From: Neptunomonas sp.
GTDB lineage: Bacteria; Pseudomonadota; Gammaproteobacteria; Pseudomonadales; Balneatricaceae
NCBI RefSeq assembly: GCF_016744175.1
Contig: NZ_JADGEV010000005.1
Location: 18,240-82,239, forward strand
Length of the DNA: 64,000 nt
Direction of reading: 5' to 3'
Positions 44,860-53,558 of the stretch are shown here, piece after piece (position 1 is the stretch's first letter; the number at the start of each line of letters is the position of its first letter). Position numbers and translations under genes: made by a program. The notes under the pieces were generated by a model. That model was not told the origin of the DNA. It did no database searches and worked only from the letters and a program-made list of their open reading frames with translations.

Positions 44860-45765
44860 TTATTTTACTAACAAGAACTCTATGAGTGCCTTTTGGGCGT
44901 GTAATCTGTTTTCTGCTTCATTAAAAACGACAGATCTTGGGTCATCCATCATCTCATGGCTGACTTCTTCACCTCTATGTGCAGGAAGGCAGTGCATGAA
45001 TATAGCGTCTTGGTGTGCCATATCCATTAGCGTTTGGTTTACTTGGTAGCCTTCGAAGCTTTTAAGACGGGCTTCTTGCTCATCTTCTTGTCCCATGGAT
45101 GCCCAAACGTCAGTAACTAAAAGATGTGAACCTTTCACTGCTTCTTTCGGATCTCTGAATATGTTCACTCTATCATGGTGCTTTGATACAAGGGCTGGAT
45201 CAGGATCAAACCCTTCTGGGCATGCAATGTTTAATGTAAAGTCTAACAGTGCAGCAGCGTTAATATAGGAGTGGCACATATTATTGCCGTCGCCAATCCA
45301 TGTCACCGTTTTGCCTTTGATGTCGCCGCGGTGTTCAAAGAAGCACTGCATGTCAGCCAAAAGCTGACAAGGGTGGTAATCATCCGTTAGTGCGTTGATA
45401 ACAGGCACTGTTGAGTGCTTAGCAAAAGTTTCGATAATGTCATGACCGAATGTACGGATCATCACTATATCGACCATGCTAGAAATCACACGTGCAGAAT
45501 CTTCAATGGGCTCTCCGCGGCCTAACTGAGTATCACGAGAAGATAGGAACATTGCATGGCCGCCCAGTTGGGACATGCCGGCTTCAAAAGAGACGCGGGT
45601 GCGGGTCGAGGACTTCTCAAAAATCATTGCCATGACTTTGTTGTTAAGAGGCGAGTAGACTTCACCTCTATTACGAATGGCTTTAAGTTCTATGGCGCGC
45701 TTAATAATCTGTTTTAGCTCTTCAGAAGAAAGGTCCTGAAGTGTTAAAAAATGTCTTGTATTCAT
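44860..45765 (-). CDS. argF: Ornithine carbamoyltransferase
   Basis: Makes citrulline from ornithine and carbamoyl phosphate. The 301-residue chain has the carbamoyl-phosphate site STRTRVSFE, the [10 protein letters not shown] motif, [25 protein letters not shown] and the ornithine-binding [11 protein letters not shown]. The stand-alone, short form matches pseudomonad anabolic ArgF. It lies 49 bases after argD on the same strand and probably shares its promoter and leader. Confidence 0.96.
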   Translation of the reverse strand: MNTRHFLTLQDLSSEELKQIIKRAIELKAIRNRGEVYSPLNNKVMAMIFEKSSTRTRVSFEAGMSQLGGHAMFLSSRDTQLGRGEPIEDSARVISSMVDIVMIRTFGHDIIETFAKHSTVPVINALTDDYHPCQLLADMQCFFEHRGDIKGKTVTWIGDGNNMCHSYINAAALLDFTLNIACPEGFDPDPALVSKHHDRVNIFRDPKEAVKGSHLLVTDVWASMGQEDEQEARLKSFEGYQVNQTLMDMAHQDAIFMHCLPAHRGEEVSHEMMDDPRSVVFNEAENRLHAQKALIEFLLVK

Positions 45766-45814
45766 ATACCGTAATGCCGCCTAAGCGGCTTTCCAAGTTG
45801 AAATAATGCAGTAG

Positions 45815-47017
45815 TTAGCTTCTAGGCTTAGAGCGTTCGTCAGCGGCATAAATTTTGATTAGCTTAGAAAGCGTGTTAACCATCAGGTCAGCTTCTGTGT
45901 CGGTCATTACCAATGGTGGTAATAGGCGAACAACATGACCGCCACCTGTGATATTGAGAAGGATGCCTTTAACTTTAGCTAATATGCCAAGTTCTGTGCC
46001 AGCTTCGTTAAGCTCAATAGCAATCATTAGGCCCTTGCCGCGAATTTCCTTAATATAATTCGTGCCACCTAGTTGCTCTTCAAAGCCATCGAGGATTCGT
46101 TTTCCTAGTGTTGCTGCACGTTCACATAAATTTTCATTCATGATCGTGTCAGTTACAGCTAAACCAACAGCGCAAGCAAGTGGAGAGCCGCCAAAGGTTG
46201 ATCCATGGGAGCCTGGCACGAAAGTGCTAGCAGCACGACCTTTTGCAAGACATGCACCGATAGGGAAACCGTTTCCTAGGCCTTTTGCAGTGGTAACAAC
46301 ATCAGGGATGATATAGGTGTGCTGATAAGCAAAATAACGACCTGTTCGACCATTGCCGGTTTGTACTTCATCCAGCATGAGAAGCCAGTCATTGTCGTCA
46401 CAAATAGCCCTTAATTCAACGAGGTAGTCGTCAGCGGGAACTTGAACACCGCCTTCACCTAAGATAGGTTCTACTAGGATGGCGACAACATCTTTATTGT
46501 TAGCGGCTATAGCGCGAATAGCCTCTACATCGTCAAATGGTGCGCGGACAAACCCATTAAGAAGAGGTTCAAAGCCTGCTTGGGCTGCCCGGTTTCCAGT
46601 AGCACTCAGTGTTGCAACAGTGCGGCCATGAAAAGAGTTTTCCATAACAATGATGGAAGGTTTGTCGACCCCTTTAGCATGACCAAATTTGCGAGCTATT
46701 TTGATAGCCGCTTCATTTGCTTCAGCACCTGAATTGCTAAAGAAGACTTTATCCATCCCTGAAATGTTAGTAAGGCGTGAAGCAAGCTCTTCTTGTAAAG
46801 GTATTTTGTATAAATTAGAAGTATGGATTAGCTGGCCAGCCTGCTCGCAAATTGCATGTGTGACAGCAGGATGTGCATGCCCAAGTCCGCAGACGGCTAT
46901 ACCAGAAAGAGCATCGAGGTATTTGTTGCCGTCAGTATCAAACAGCCAGCAGCCTTCTCCGCGTTCAAAACTGACGGAGAGTCGATTGTAAGTATTCATT
47001 AAAGGCTGTTGCGCCAT
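45815..47017 (-). CDS. argD: Acetylornithine/succinyldiaminopimelate aminotransferase
   Basis: PLP class III aminotransferase of arginine (and possibly lysine) synthesis. Of 400 residues, with YLDALSGIAVCGLGHAHP, FFSNSGAEANEAAIKIARK, SFHGRTVATLSATGN, the PLP Asp in LLMLDEVQTGNGRTG and the Schiff-base Lys in DVVTTAKGLGNGFPIGACL. GGGAG lies nine bases upstream of the ATG. A terminator-like hairpin sits 20-43 bases before the start codon. Confidence 0.93.
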   Translation of the reverse strand: MAQQPLMNTYNRLSVSFERGEGCWLFDTDGNKYLDALSGIAVCGLGHAHPAVTHAICEQAGQLIHTSNLYKIPLQEELASRLTNISGMDKVFFSNSGAEANEAAIKIARKFGHAKGVDKPSIIVMENSFHGRTVATLSATGNRAAQAGFEPLLNGFVRAPFDDVEAIRAIAANNKDVVAILVEPILGEGGVQVPADDYLVELRAICDDNDWLLMLDEVQTGNGRTGRYFAYQHTYIIPDVVTTAKGLGNGFPIGACLAKGRAASTFVPGSHGSTFGGSPLACAVGLAVTDTIMNENLCERAATLGKRILDGFEEQLGGTNYIKEIRGKGLMIAIELNEAGTELGILAKVKGILLNITGGGHVVRLLPPLVMTDTEADLMVNTLSKLIKIYAADERSKPRS

Positions 47018-47037
47018 ATTATTTTCTCCCTACAACG

Positions 47038-47059
47038 AAAAAAGGCAGCCATGGCTGCC
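47038..47059 (-). terminator. Attenuator-like terminator in the argD leader
   Basis: On the minus strand GGCAGC-CATG-GCTGCC (47044-47059) is followed by six T residues (47038-47043), then 20 bases to the argD ATG. The neighbour upstream (grxD) is on the other strand, so only argD's own transcript can reach this hairpin; it must be bypassed for expression. Confidence 0.65.
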
Positions 47060-47294
47060 ATTTAAAGAACATCATTCTATTGATAGTAGTCTTTTTTCGC
47101 AACTATGAAGGATCATCAACTTGAAATCCTTTGAGGTAAACACCATAAAAGGTCTAATAGTAGAAAAAAGCGGCAGGTTGTGTGTTGTTTTTTTTGATGC
47201 CTTACCCGAGTAATATGGTTGGGTATGTGGTAAAATTTTTCTAATTTATTATGATAAGTCTCAAATAACATCAGTGTCTTCAGAAGGTAGCCAG

Positions 47295-47633
47295 ATGAGC
47301 GTAATTGATACCATTAAAGAACAGATCGATAGCAATGCAATCCTGTTATATATGAAGGGAACCCCTCGCTTCCCTCAGTGCGGATTCTCATCAAAATCAT
47401 CAGAAGCGCTGATGGCATGCGGAGAGAAATTTGCATTTGTAAATATTTTGGAAAACCAAGAGATTCGTTCTGAGTTACCAAAATATGCGAATTGGCCTAC
47501 TTTTCCTCAGCTGTGGATTAACGGTGAGCTAGTAGGTGGATGCGATATTATTTGTGAGCTGGCTGAGTCAGGTGAACTAGATACTCTAGTGAAAGCTGCT
47601 GCTGAAGCTGATGATAGCGCAGCAAGCGAGTAA
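47295..47633 (+). CDS. grxD: Monothiol glutaredoxin Grx4 (CGFS type)
   Basis: This Fe-S cluster-carrying glutaredoxin has the CGFS active site in GTPRFPQCGFSSKS and the glutathione-binding WPTFPQLWINGELVGGCDI. ATG 47295 (MSVIDTIKEQI), seven bases after GAAGG, gives the usual N-terminus and 112 residues; the GTG at 47274 extends it without support. The peroxiredoxin gene follows after 69 bp. Confidence 0.95.
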   Translation: MSVIDTIKEQIDSNAILLYMKGTPRFPQCGFSSKSSEALMACGEKFAFVNILENQEIRSELPKYANWPTFPQLWINGELVGGCDIICELAESGELDTLVKAAAEADDSAASE

Positions 47634-47702
47634 GAATTTTTAAGGTAGTCATTTTGCTATCCTTATTTTTGAATATTAAACCGGACGATATCGGAGAGAA
47701 CA

Positions 47703-48305
47703 ATGGGCGTACTTGTAGGAAAACAGGCTCCTGACTTTACTGCTGCTGCAGTACTGGGTAATGGTGAGATTGTAGATGGTTTCAATCTTAAAGAAGCAAT
47801 CAATGGAAAATGTGGTTTGCTATTCTTTTACCCACTGGATTTCACTTTCGTTTGTCCTTCAGAGTTGATCGCACTTGATCACCGTATGGGCGCGTTCACA
47901 GAGCGTGGCGTTGAAGTTATCGGTGTTTCAATCGACTCTCAGTTCACGCATAACGCATGGCGCAACACACCTATCAACGATGGCGGGATTGGTCCTGTTA
48001 AGTATACGTTGGTAGCTGACGTTAAGCATGAAATCTGTAAAGCGTACGATGTTGAGCATGATGCTGGTGTTGCATTTCGTGGCGTTTTCTTGATCGATAA
48101 AGAAGGTAATGTTCGTTCGCAGATCGTTAATGACCTGCCATTAGGACGTAACATGGATGAGTTGATCCGTTTAGTTGATGCGTTGCAGTTCCATGAAGAG
48201 CACGGTGAAGTTTGCCCTGCTGGTTGGAATAAAGGCGATAAAGGTATGAATGCTTCTCCAGATGGTGTTGCTGCATACCTAACAGCAGAGTCTGATAAGC
48301 TGTAA
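47703..48305 (+). CDS. 2-Cys peroxiredoxin (AhpC/Prx1 type)
   Basis: Thiol peroxidase of 200 residues. The peroxidatic Cys is in FYPLDFTFVCPSELIA and the resolving Cys in GEVCPAGWNKGDKGM. The typical 2-Cys Prx C-terminal extension is present. In pseudomonads a homologous gene lies in the same rnt/grxD neighbourhood. It ends at a strong terminator. Confidence 0.95.
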   Translation: MGVLVGKQAPDFTAAAVLGNGEIVDGFNLKEAINGKCGLLFFYPLDFTFVCPSELIALDHRMGAFTERGVEVIGVSIDSQFTHNAWRNTPINDGGIGPVKYTLVADVKHEICKAYDVEHDAGVAFRGVFLIDKEGNVRSQIVNDLPLGRNMDELIRLVDALQFHEEHGEVCPAGWNKGDKGMNASPDGVAAYLTAESDKL

Positions 48306-48320
48306 TAAATTAGAGGCAAT

Positions 48321-48356
48321 AAAAAACCCGCGCTGTTAAAGCGGCGGGTTTTTTTA
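48321..48356. terminator. Bidirectional Rho-independent terminator
   Basis: A GC-rich stem (AACCCGC / GCGGGTT) flanked by A and T runs lies between the peroxiredoxin and the convergent rnt gene. Confidence 0.92.
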
Positions 48357-48422
48357 TGTCTAGATTTTGTGTTTTGCTCTAGTCAATGGCAGACATCAAT
48401 TTCGAGGTTGTTATTCGTTAAG

Positions 48423-49079
48423 CTAGTCGTCGTGATCTTGTAAAGCTAATACCATGTCCCAGCCGCCAAGGTCTTTCCAGCGATTAACAATTCCGCAGAA
48501 TAGCTCAGCTGTTTTTTCTGTGTCATACAATGCTGAATGCGCTAGTTTTCCATCAAAAGGAATGCCGGCAACATCGCATGCTTTAGCTAAAACAGTTTGG
48601 CCGTAGGCAAGCCCTGATAACGCTGCTGTATCAAATGTTGAAAAGGGGTGGAAAGGGTTGCGTTTCATGTCTACTCGAGAAGCCGCTGCACTAACAAAGC
48701 CATGATCAAAAGAAGCATTATGGCCGACTAATATCGCTCGCTTACACCCATGTGCTTTTACCGCACGTCGAATAGGCTTGAATATCTGTTCCATCGCTTG
48801 GATTTCAGGTATTGATTCTCTGTTAGGGTCGTAAGGGTCTATACCTGTGAAGTCTAAAGCTGCTTGCTCTAGATTGGCGCCTTCAAAAGGCTCAACTTCA
48901 GCAACAAAACTTTGATCAATGATCAGGTATCCTTGCTCGTCCATTGTCAGAGTTACTGCAGCAATTTCCAGTAATGCATCAGTGCGAGCATTAAAGCCAG
49001 CTGTTTCTACGTCGATAACCACAGGTAGATAACCGCGAAAGCGCTCAGACATTAACTGAGAGATTGTATTATTACTCAA
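48423..49079 (-). CDS. rnt: Ribonuclease T
   Basis: A DEDDh 3'-5' exoribonuclease that trims tRNA and other stable RNA 3' ends. The Exo motifs are [10 protein letters not shown] (DxE), [10 protein letters not shown] and the final [14 protein letters not shown]; length (218) and the start [16 protein letters not shown] match E. coli RNase T. The neighbourhood order is shared with pseudomonads. Confidence 0.96.
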   Translation of the reverse strand: MSNNTISQLMSERFRGYLPVVIDVETAGFNARTDALLEIAAVTLTMDEQGYLIIDQSFVAEVEPFEGANLEQAALDFTGIDPYDPNRESIPEIQAMEQIFKPIRRAVKAHGCKRAILVGHNASFDHGFVSAAASRVDMKRNPFHPFSTFDTAALSGLAYGQTVLAKACDVAGIPFDGKLAHSALYDTEKTAELFCGIVNRWKDLGGWDMVLALQDHDD

Positions 49080-49238
49080 AAGGTATCCTTAATAATGACT
49101 GCTTGAAATGTTCTTTCATTCGAGACATTCTAGCAGCCAGAATTGATGTTAGCCAAACAGAAGTGTCCCATATTCGTATTAGAGCTTATAGTTGTTCTTT
49201 GGCTGTTGGAAGTTTTCTCTTAAATTGTTGTCCGGATT

Positions 49239-50099
49239 ATGAAACTAAGAATTAAGCTGTTCTTTTTGATCGTGTTTATGTTACCTCTGCATGCAGTGCA
49301 TGCGGTAACCTTTATGGTGGCTATTGATCAGTCGACATGGGATGTGGAAACGTCGCAATTTTCATGTCGATTGGAACAGGTCATTCCTTCTTATGGTGTT
49401 GCTCGATTTTTTCATGAAGCGGGTGAAAAAGCTGTTTTTCAGCTTTTGCCTACTCAAAAGGGTAGTTTGTCTGGGAAAGTTAAATTGGTTGCAGAGGCTT
49501 CTGCTTGGCAGCCGGGTGTGTCACCTGAACTTATCGGTGTAGTAAATGTGAAAGCAAGTGACCGTCTTGTGAGTGTTAAGTCTGATTATGCTGGGGAGAT
49601 GTTGGTGTCCCTGTATCGTGGGATGTCGCCGACGTTCACAATGACTGGTTGGATGGGTTCAAACGAAGTGCTGCGTGTAGGGTTGTCAGCAGCTAACTTT
49701 CAGAAATCCTATAATAACTATATTGAATGTGTAGATCAGTTGCTGCCTGTAAATTATCGACAAGTGGCAAGAACCGCCGTACTTTTTCCGCCAGCACAAT
49801 GGCGCCTTTCTGACTCAACGAAAGATCGCTTGAATCTTATCATAGAGTATATAAAAGCAGACGATCGAGTGGCGTCTGTTTATGTAGATGGCCATTCTGA
49901 CAATGGTGGGCGAAGGCTTTTAAACCGCGACTTATCAAAACAAAGAGCTGAAGAAGTAACACGTTATTTTGTTGCTCAAGGTATTGATGAAAAAGTGCTT
50001 ACTACTCGATACCACGGTGAGCGCTACCCGGTTGTTGCAAATACATCGGCAAAGAACCGTGCTCGAAATCGACGCGTGACGATTCGTCTTGAGCGTTAA
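49239..50099 (+). CDS. motY: MotY-like OmpA-family flagellar T-ring protein
   Basis: This 286-residue protein has a signal peptide (LFFLIVFMLPLHAVHA), an N-terminal MotY-type domain (SFxCRLEQVIPSYGVARF, LFPPAQWRLS) and a C-terminal OmpA peptidoglycan-binding domain (VYVDGHSDNGGRRLLNRDLSKQRAEEVTRYF, RNRRVTIRLE). In Pseudomonas aeruginosa the homologue next to rnt and argG is the MotY of the stator complex. This points to Na+- or H+-driven polar flagella with a T-ring. Confidence 0.88.
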   Translation: MKLRIKLFFLIVFMLPLHAVHAVTFMVAIDQSTWDVETSQFSCRLEQVIPSYGVARFFHEAGEKAVFQLLPTQKGSLSGKVKLVAEASAWQPGVSPELIGVVNVKASDRLVSVKSDYAGEMLVSLYRGMSPTFTMTGWMGSNEVLRVGLSAANFQKSYNNYIECVDQLLPVNYRQVARTAVLFPPAQWRLSDSTKDRLNLIIEYIKADDRVASVYVDGHSDNGGRRLLNRDLSKQRAEEVTRYFVAQGIDEKVLTTRYHGERYPVVANTSAKNRARNRRVTIRLER

Positions 50100-50208
50100 T
50101 CATGGATGTGTTTCTTCTGCTTAAGAGCTGCTACAATATCGCGCTTTGAAAAGTCTATTCTCATAGTTGTGGTTGTGCACAACTGTTATTCAGTGGAGCT
50201 CTTTGTTG

Positions 50209-51435
50209 ATGTCCGATATTAAAAAAGTAGTACTGGCTTATTCTGGTGGATTGGATACATCGGTTATTGTCCGCTGGTTGCAGGAAACGTATAACTGTGA
50301 AGTGGTTACATTTACAGCAGACTTGGGGCAAGGCGAAGAAGTTGAACCTGCTCGTGCTAAGGCTGAAGCGCTGGGTGTGAAAGAGATCTATATTGATGAT
50401 CTGCGCGAAGAATTTGTACGTGATTTTGTTTTCCCAATGTTCCGTGCTAACACTGTTTATGAAGGTGAATACCTGTTAGGTACCTCAATCGCTAGGCCTC
50501 TTATTTCTAAACGCTTAATTGAAATTGCCAATGAGACCGGTGCTGATGCTATTTCTCACGGTGCTACAGGTAAAGGTAATGATCAGGTACGTTTCGAGTT
50601 GGGTGCCTATGCACTGAAGCCTGGTGTAACTGTTATCGCTCCTTGGCGCGAATGGGATCTGACGTCGCGTGAAACACTGATGGCGTATTGTGAAGAGCAT
50701 GATATTCCTGTTGATTTCTCAACGAACAAGAAAAAATCACCTTATTCAATGGATGCCAATCTGCTTCATATCTCTTATGAAGGTGGCGTTCTAGAAGAGC
50801 CGTGGGCTGAAGCTGAAGACGACATGTGGCGTTGGTCTGTTTCTCCAGAAGCTGCACCAGATAAGCCAACATATATTGAGTTGACTTATACTAACGGCGA
50901 TATTACAGCAATTGATGGTGAAGAGCTTTCTCCAGCAACCGTACTAGAAAATCTGAATACAATCGGTGGCGCAAATGGCATTGGCCGTTTGGATATCGTA
51001 GAAAACCGCTTTGTGGGTATGAAAGCGCGTGGTTGTTACGAAACACCGGGTGGCACGATTATGCTGAAAGCGCATCGTGCTATTGAGTCTATTACGTTGG
51101 ATCGTGAAGCTGCACACTTAAAAGATGAATTAATGCCTCGATATGCTAAGTTGATCTATAATGGCTTCTGGTGGTCAGAAGAGCGTAAGATGCTTCAGCA
51201 GATGATCGACTATAGCCAGCGTAATGTGAACGGCGATGTTCGTCTGAAACTTTATAAAGGTAATGTAGTTGTTGTTGGTCGTCGTTCTGATGATAGCTTG
51301 TTTGATGAGAGCATTGCTACATTTGAAGATGATGCAGGCTCGTATGATCAGAAAGATGCTGAAGGCTTCATTAAATTGAATGCACTTCGTATGCGTATCG
51401 CTGCTGGTAAAGGTCGTAACTTGCTTGAGGATTGA
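50209..51435 (+). CDS. argG: Argininosuccinate synthase
   Basis: ATP-dependent ligation of citrulline and aspartate. It has the PP-loop [15 protein letters not shown], the [16 protein letters not shown] citrulline/aspartate region and the [13 protein letters not shown] segment; 408 residues from ATG 50209 (MSDIKKVV). The frame is open upstream to a TTG at 50167, but GGAG ten bases before 50209 and family length favour the ATG. A strong terminator follows. Confidence 0.97.
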   Translation: MSDIKKVVLAYSGGLDTSVIVRWLQETYNCEVVTFTADLGQGEEVEPARAKAEALGVKEIYIDDLREEFVRDFVFPMFRANTVYEGEYLLGTSIARPLISKRLIEIANETGADAISHGATGKGNDQVRFELGAYALKPGVTVIAPWREWDLTSRETLMAYCEEHDIPVDFSTNKKKSPYSMDANLLHISYEGGVLEEPWAEAEDDMWRWSVSPEAAPDKPTYIELTYTNGDITAIDGEELSPATVLENLNTIGGANGIGRLDIVENRFVGMKARGCYETPGGTIMLKAHRAIESITLDREAAHLKDELMPRYAKLIYNGFWWSEERKMLQQMIDYSQRNVNGDVRLKLYKGNVVVVGRRSDDSLFDESIATFEDDAGSYDQKDAEGFIKLNALRMRIAAGKGRNLLED

Positions 51436-51453
51436 TTTCTAAAAGTAAAATAT

Positions 51454-51485
51454 GAAAAAAACCCGCTCAATAGCGGGTTTTTTTG
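51454..51485. terminator. Rho-independent terminator of argG
   Basis: AACCCGC / GCGGGTT stem (loop TCAATA) with A-run before and T-run after. Confidence 0.93.
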
Positions 51486-51549
51486 TATAAAAAGCGTTTT
51501 TCTAATAGGCTGATTTATATTGGTTTATGTTTTTTAAAGATGCGAGTTA

Positions 51550-53130
51550 ATGTCAAACAGCCGTTTCGGAAAATCAGTTCTGATTGTCGACTATAAGCTT
51601 GATGAATTATCTGGGCTGAGAGATATCGTGTCGGGCTTGGGTTTTGAGCAGGTAGAAGGGGCTGCATCTGTTAATATGGCGGTTAGCTACCTGCGTGAGC
51701 AGGCGTTTGATATTGTTCTTGTTGCTTATGATATGGGGAAAGCTGAGAAGAATGGCCTGCAACTGGTGCAGGAAGCTTTTGCTGAACGATTACGTCTTTT
51801 CCAAACACGCTTTTTACTGATTATTGACTCTACTTCATCATCTCTGCTCGTAGGTTCGCTTGAAAGTGCGCCTGATGCTTATATCACCCGTCCATATGAT
51901 CGTGCGAAAATTCAAAACCTGTTAGAAAAATTGCAACGTGTCAAAAAAGTTGTGTATCGCGTAGAAGAGGCGATGGACAAAGAAGAATGGGGGATGGCGC
52001 TTGATTATTGTGCGCGCTTAATTGACGTATACCCCGGTATTAGAGTTTACCTAGAGCGTCTACAAGGTGTTTGCTTATTGGAGTCGAAGCGTTACCAGGA
52101 TGCTGAAAAGCTGTTTAGTCAACTCGTTGTTTCTCGTAAACAGGTGTGGGCGCAAGTCGGGCAGGGCATGTCGTTTTATTTTCTGGGGCGCCATACTGAT
52201 GCTATTAAAATTTTACAGCAAGTTGTAGATCAGCAGCATATTTCGGTTGAAGCTTTTTCTTGGCTGGCGAGAAGTATGCAGGTATGCGGCGATGTATCAC
52301 AATCAATCACCTTAATGCGTAAAGCTGTGATGCTACAACCCACGGTGCCTCAGTTGCAGTCAGAAATGGGTAATTTGGCAGCCTACGCTGAAGAATGGCC
52401 GTTGGCTATTGAGGCGTTTCGTGCGGTATTGAAATATTCACGTTATTCGGTGTTTCAGCATCCTGATCATTATTTTTCGTTAGTGCGCTGTCTTATAGCC
52501 CAATACCAAGTAAAAGCTGATAAGAAGGAAGAGCTTGAGCTTGAAGCGATTAGAGCAATGGAAGATGTGAGTAGGGACTTCTCCGATGATATGTCCGTGC
52601 AATTTAGGGCCCATCTTGTGCTCGCAGAGTTGAGAAAAGTGCTGGGGAACGAGGAGTTAGAGGAAGCAGAAATTCGCCAAGCAATGGAGTTGTTCAAGCA
52701 AATGTCTATTGCTGACCAGTGGCGCTGGTTGGATTGGGTTGTAGATGCTACTGACGGTATGTCTTTTTCTGATGAAGTGAGGCTGATCAGGGCTCAGTTG
52801 CTACAAGCAAAAGAAACACCTGCTTGGGTTACTTTTATGAAGGCAGGGTTGCAAAAATATAAAAATAAAGACCTAGCGGGTGCTAATGGTTTATTTCGCC
52901 AGGCAGATAAAGAACGCGAAGGAAGTGTTGCATTGGTTCTTAATTTGACCCAGGTTACGCTCGAAATAAAGCCTAAAGCAGGCAGTGATCTTTCACTTCA
53001 GGATTGGGTAGACTGTTTACTGCGCTTGAATCAATTGAATTTCGGTGCTTTTTCAATAAAACAACACAAGCGGTTTAAGGTGCTTTTACAGCGTTATTCT
53101 GAGATTCAGATGAGAATTGAAGCGCGTTAA
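51550..53130 (+). CDS. Pseudo-receiver plus TPR protein
   Basis: This 526-residue protein has an N-terminal CheY-like receiver fold (residues 8-125) followed by TPR-like helical repeats (about 150-520). The receiver is degenerate: the acidic pair reads VDYK, the phospho-acceptor position in DIVLVAYDMG is Ala, and the conserved Lys is Arg (ITRPYD). It therefore probably acts without phosphorylation as a scaffold. It overlaps by four bases the convergent small gene 53127-53489, and the type I secretion operon follows. A direct link to secretion is inference. Confidence 0.82.
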   Translation: MSNSRFGKSVLIVDYKLDELSGLRDIVSGLGFEQVEGAASVNMAVSYLREQAFDIVLVAYDMGKAEKNGLQLVQEAFAERLRLFQTRFLLIIDSTSSSLLVGSLESAPDAYITRPYDRAKIQNLLEKLQRVKKVVYRVEEAMDKEEWGMALDYCARLIDVYPGIRVYLERLQGVCLLESKRYQDAEKLFSQLVVSRKQVWAQVGQGMSFYFLGRHTDAIKILQQVVDQQHISVEAFSWLARSMQVCGDVSQSITLMRKAVMLQPTVPQLQSEMGNLAAYAEEWPLAIEAFRAVLKYSRYSVFQHPDHYFSLVRCLIAQYQVKADKKEELELEAIRAMEDVSRDFSDDMSVQFRAHLVLAELRKVLGNEELEEAEIRQAMELFKQMSIADQWRWLDWVVDATDGMSFSDEVRLIRAQLLQAKETPAWVTFMKAGLQKYKNKDLAGANGLFRQADKEREGSVALVLNLTQVTLEIKPKAGSDLSLQDWVDCLLRLNQLNFGAFSIKQHKRFKVLLQRYSEIQMRIEAR

Positions 53131-53489
53131 ATCCAAGAGTCATCATCAGATAAAATGGATGTGTTCTCTCTGTCGTCTTGTTCGTCATCATCCTGGTTAA
53201 TCAGCTTTCGTGCTAGCTTGCGTGTTAGTAGTTTTCTTTGGGCAGCATCGGGTAGATCAGTGAAGGTGATGAGGTTTCGTGACACCATAAGTTCTACCAA
53301 ATCTTCAACGATACGGGCAATGCCTGTATCTGAATTGTCTAGATAAGCATCTGGAGTCATTTCGCCGTCGTTGAGTGATAGAAAAGCTAAAACGTCAGGG
53401 TTTTTTAGATCGACGGCTTCAGCGCCTTCTTGCAAAGTTTCTGATAAGCCTGTAATGCGACCTTCTGAGTTACGTAGTGCATATAACAT
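53127..53489 (-). CDS. Conserved small protein of unknown function
   Basis: This 120-residue protein resembles a pseudomonad family often mislabelled 'tryptophan synthase subunit beta-like': it opens MLYALRNSEGRITGLS, has NPDVLAFLSL, then GIARIVEDLVELMVSRNLITFTDLPDAAQRKLLTRK, and ends in an acidic tail. No catalytic motif of tryptophan synthase is present. It has no signal peptide. Its tail overlaps the TPR protein's stop region. Confidence 0.78.
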   Translation of the reverse strand: MLYALRNSEGRITGLSETLQEGAEAVDLKNPDVLAFLSLNDGEMTPDAYLDNSDTGIARIVEDLVELMVSRNLITFTDLPDAAQRKLLTRKLARKLINQDDDEQDDRENTSILSDDDSWI

Positions 53490-53558
53490 AAACCATTCTT
53501 CTTTCAGTTACTTAGATACATGCTAGTATGTAGGCTTTCGTAGATATTGGTCAAGATA

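Noticed and set aside
53127-53489. Tryptophan synthase beta-like
   Set aside because: It is 120 residues long with no PLP site; only the inherited family label suggests this.
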